Origin: Bog-473 sp963788125
GTDB lineage: Bacteria > Actinomycetota > Acidimicrobiia > Acidimicrobiales > RAAP-2
Assembly (NCBI GenBank): GCA_963788125.1
Contig: CAWBFN010000002.1
Location: forward strand, 1,054,001 to 1,118,000
Direction of reading: 5' to 3'
Length of the DNA stretch: 64,000 bases
The notes under the pieces were generated by a model. The model worked only from the letters and a program-made list of their open reading frames with translations, searched no databases and was not told where the DNA came from. Each line of letters begins with the position of its first letter. Within the stretch, counting starts at the first letter, position 1. The position numbers and the translations under genes are program-made. Below, in pieces: positions 63,182 to 64,000 of this stretch.

Positions 63182-64000
63182 CTACGAGGAGGCGCAGAAC
63201 GTCTTGAGCCCGTGGGGGGTCGAGTACTTGCCGTCCTTGAGTAGGGCGTAGTACCAGCAGTCCACCGGGTGGGGCTTGCCGGCGGTGTAGGTGAGCTTTG
63301 GGGCGAGCCCGTCGAGCGTCTGGTCATGGAAGGTGTCCAATCCCTTGACTATTTCGGCGGAGGTCGGTGCGCCACTTACCTTGGCGGCGGCCACGGCCGC
63401 CTGAATCTCCTTGCCCGACATCCACGCTTCGGCGGCGAGCTCGTTGTAGTTGGAGTTGGTCAACACGCTCGCGCCCGAGTACTTCTTGACGGCCGAGTCC
63501 ATGGCCTTGATCGCCGGGGAGTCGGCGAAGTAGGGCAGGTTGGGCACGGTGAAGTAGGTCGCCACGTTGAACCCGGTGCTGGTGGCCATGCTCGGGCCGA
63601 TGGTCTCGCCGTCGACCACGACCTTGGGCTTGTAGCCCTGGGCATAGCAGTCCTGGATGATCTTCTCATCGACGGTCTGCACGTCGGCGACGAAGGCGAC
63701 GGTGGCCCCCGCCTGCTTGGCGGCCAGGCACTGGGCCGTGTAGTTGGGTGCGCTGGCCGACACCTCGAGGGCGGCGACGACGTCCTCACCGGCCGTCTTG
63801 GCCTGTGACTCCAGCGGGGCGATGCCCTCCTGGCACTGGACCGCCTCGGCACAGTAGAAGAGGGCGAAGTCCTTGCCTCCCGCCTGGTGGACGGCGGCGG
63901 TGATGCCGAAGAAGAGGGAGTCCTCGGTCTGGCCCTCGGGGTAGAAGTCCGAGTTGGTGTAGAACGGCTCGGTGGACGTGTTCAGGCCCACCACCGGGAC
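63182..64000 (-). CDS. Branched-chain amino acid/amide-type ABC transporter substrate-binding protein, partial
   Basis: The C-terminal part (at least 270 residues) of a type I periplasmic binding protein of the LivJ/Leu-Ile-Val family; the N terminus lies beyond the window. Landmarks: DFALFYCAEAVQCQEGIAPL, a second lobe VVAALEVSASAPNYTAQCLA, GATVAFVADVQTVDEKIIQD, and VVVDGETIGPSMATSTGF, ending with HPVDCWYYALLKDGKYSTPH. Several Cys may form disulfides, fitting an exported protein. Whether the ligand is an amino acid, amide or another small acid cannot be told. Transporter partners would be outside the window. Confidence 0.88.
   Translation of the reverse strand, partial: VPVVGLNTSTEPFYTNSDFYPEGQTEDSLFFGITAAVHQAGGKDFALFYCAEAVQCQEGIAPLESQAKTAGEDVVAALEVSASAPNYTAQCLAAKQAGATVAFVADVQTVDEKIIQDCYAQGYKPKVVVDGETIGPSMATSTGFNVATYFTVPNLPYFADSPAIKAMDSAVKKYSGASVLTNSNYNELAAEAWMSGKEIQAAVAAAKVSGAPTSAEIVKGLDTFHDQTLDGLAPKLTYTAGKPHPVDCWYYALLKDGKYSTPHGLKTFCASS

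Noticed and set aside
1..64000. CRISPR arrays, tRNA/rRNA genes, insertion sequences, attachment sites or prophage
   Set aside because: No regularly spaced repeats, cloverleaf-like sequences, transposase or integrase motifs were found; gene content is core metabolism throughout.

Overview
The window is a GC-rich actinobacterial chromosome segment packed with housekeeping and central-metabolism genes. The likely source is an uncultured member of the class Acidimicrobiia. This is inferred from the mix of an F420-type PPOX protein, a MaoC/Mcd/Mcl ethylmalonyl-CoA module, an actinobacterial SUF system with a Rieske ferredoxin, homodimeric AceE with a shared E2/Lpd, and citramalate-type isoleucine synthesis. 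Genes are tightly spaced. Many neighbours overlap by 4 bp (GTGA or ATGA), GTG starts are common, and many genes have a TANNNT -10 box only 6-8 nt before the start codon, which suggests leaderless mRNAs. I see no tRNA, rRNA, CRISPR array, insertion sequence or prophage.

Layout. 0.1-13 kb: amino-acid biosynthesis (serC, an aspartate-type aminotransferase, serA, leuA, then greA-leuC-leuD on the minus strand and leuB-ilvE-cimA on the plus strand). leuA and leuB each sit behind a promoter of the same geometry, a tiny leader ORF rich in branched-chain codons, and an intrinsic terminator, so both look attenuated. 13-24 kb: acyl-CoA dehydrogenase, Lgt, an NlpC/P60 endopeptidase, three consecutive steps of the ethylmalonyl-CoA pathway (Mcl, Mcd, a short MaoC hydratase), MutY, a metallo-hydrolase, a flavin reductase and an RmlC-like epimerase. 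24-36 kb: a frameshifted S9 peptidase, then two facing SUF clusters: sufB...sufD-Rieske-sufC1 on the plus strand and sufC2-sufS-sufU-DUF4288-like on the minus strand. 36-44 kb: small metabolic and envelope genes, including an orphan Clp-N-domain protein and an LCP ligase. 44-49 kb: an enoyl-CoA hydratase/CoA-transferase/CoA-transferase/carboxylesterase operon. 49-58.7 kb: ThiE, a DNA glycosylase, an Rrf2 regulator, AceE, RNase HI, and an Lpd-E2-LipB/LipA run that makes and lipoylates the 2-oxoacid dehydrogenase complex. 58.7-64 kb: cobalamin-dependent MetH facing a cobalamin adenosyltransferase, and the end of a substrate-binding protein gene cut by the window edge.

How the parts work together. 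CimA and LeuA feed the same LeuCD/LeuB enzymes (isoleucine from pyruvate; leucine), and IlvE finishes both, so the 4.3-13 kb block is one functional branched-chain unit. LipB/LipA is encoded immediately after its substrate E2. SUF supplies clusters for LipA, LeuC, MutY and the Rieske protein.

Caution. Four genes (S9 peptidase, sufC2, second CoA-transferase, HhH-GPD glycosylase) carry small indels with both frames otherwise intact. Draft-assembly errors are the simplest explanation, and they also weaken apparent fusions such as LipB-LipA.
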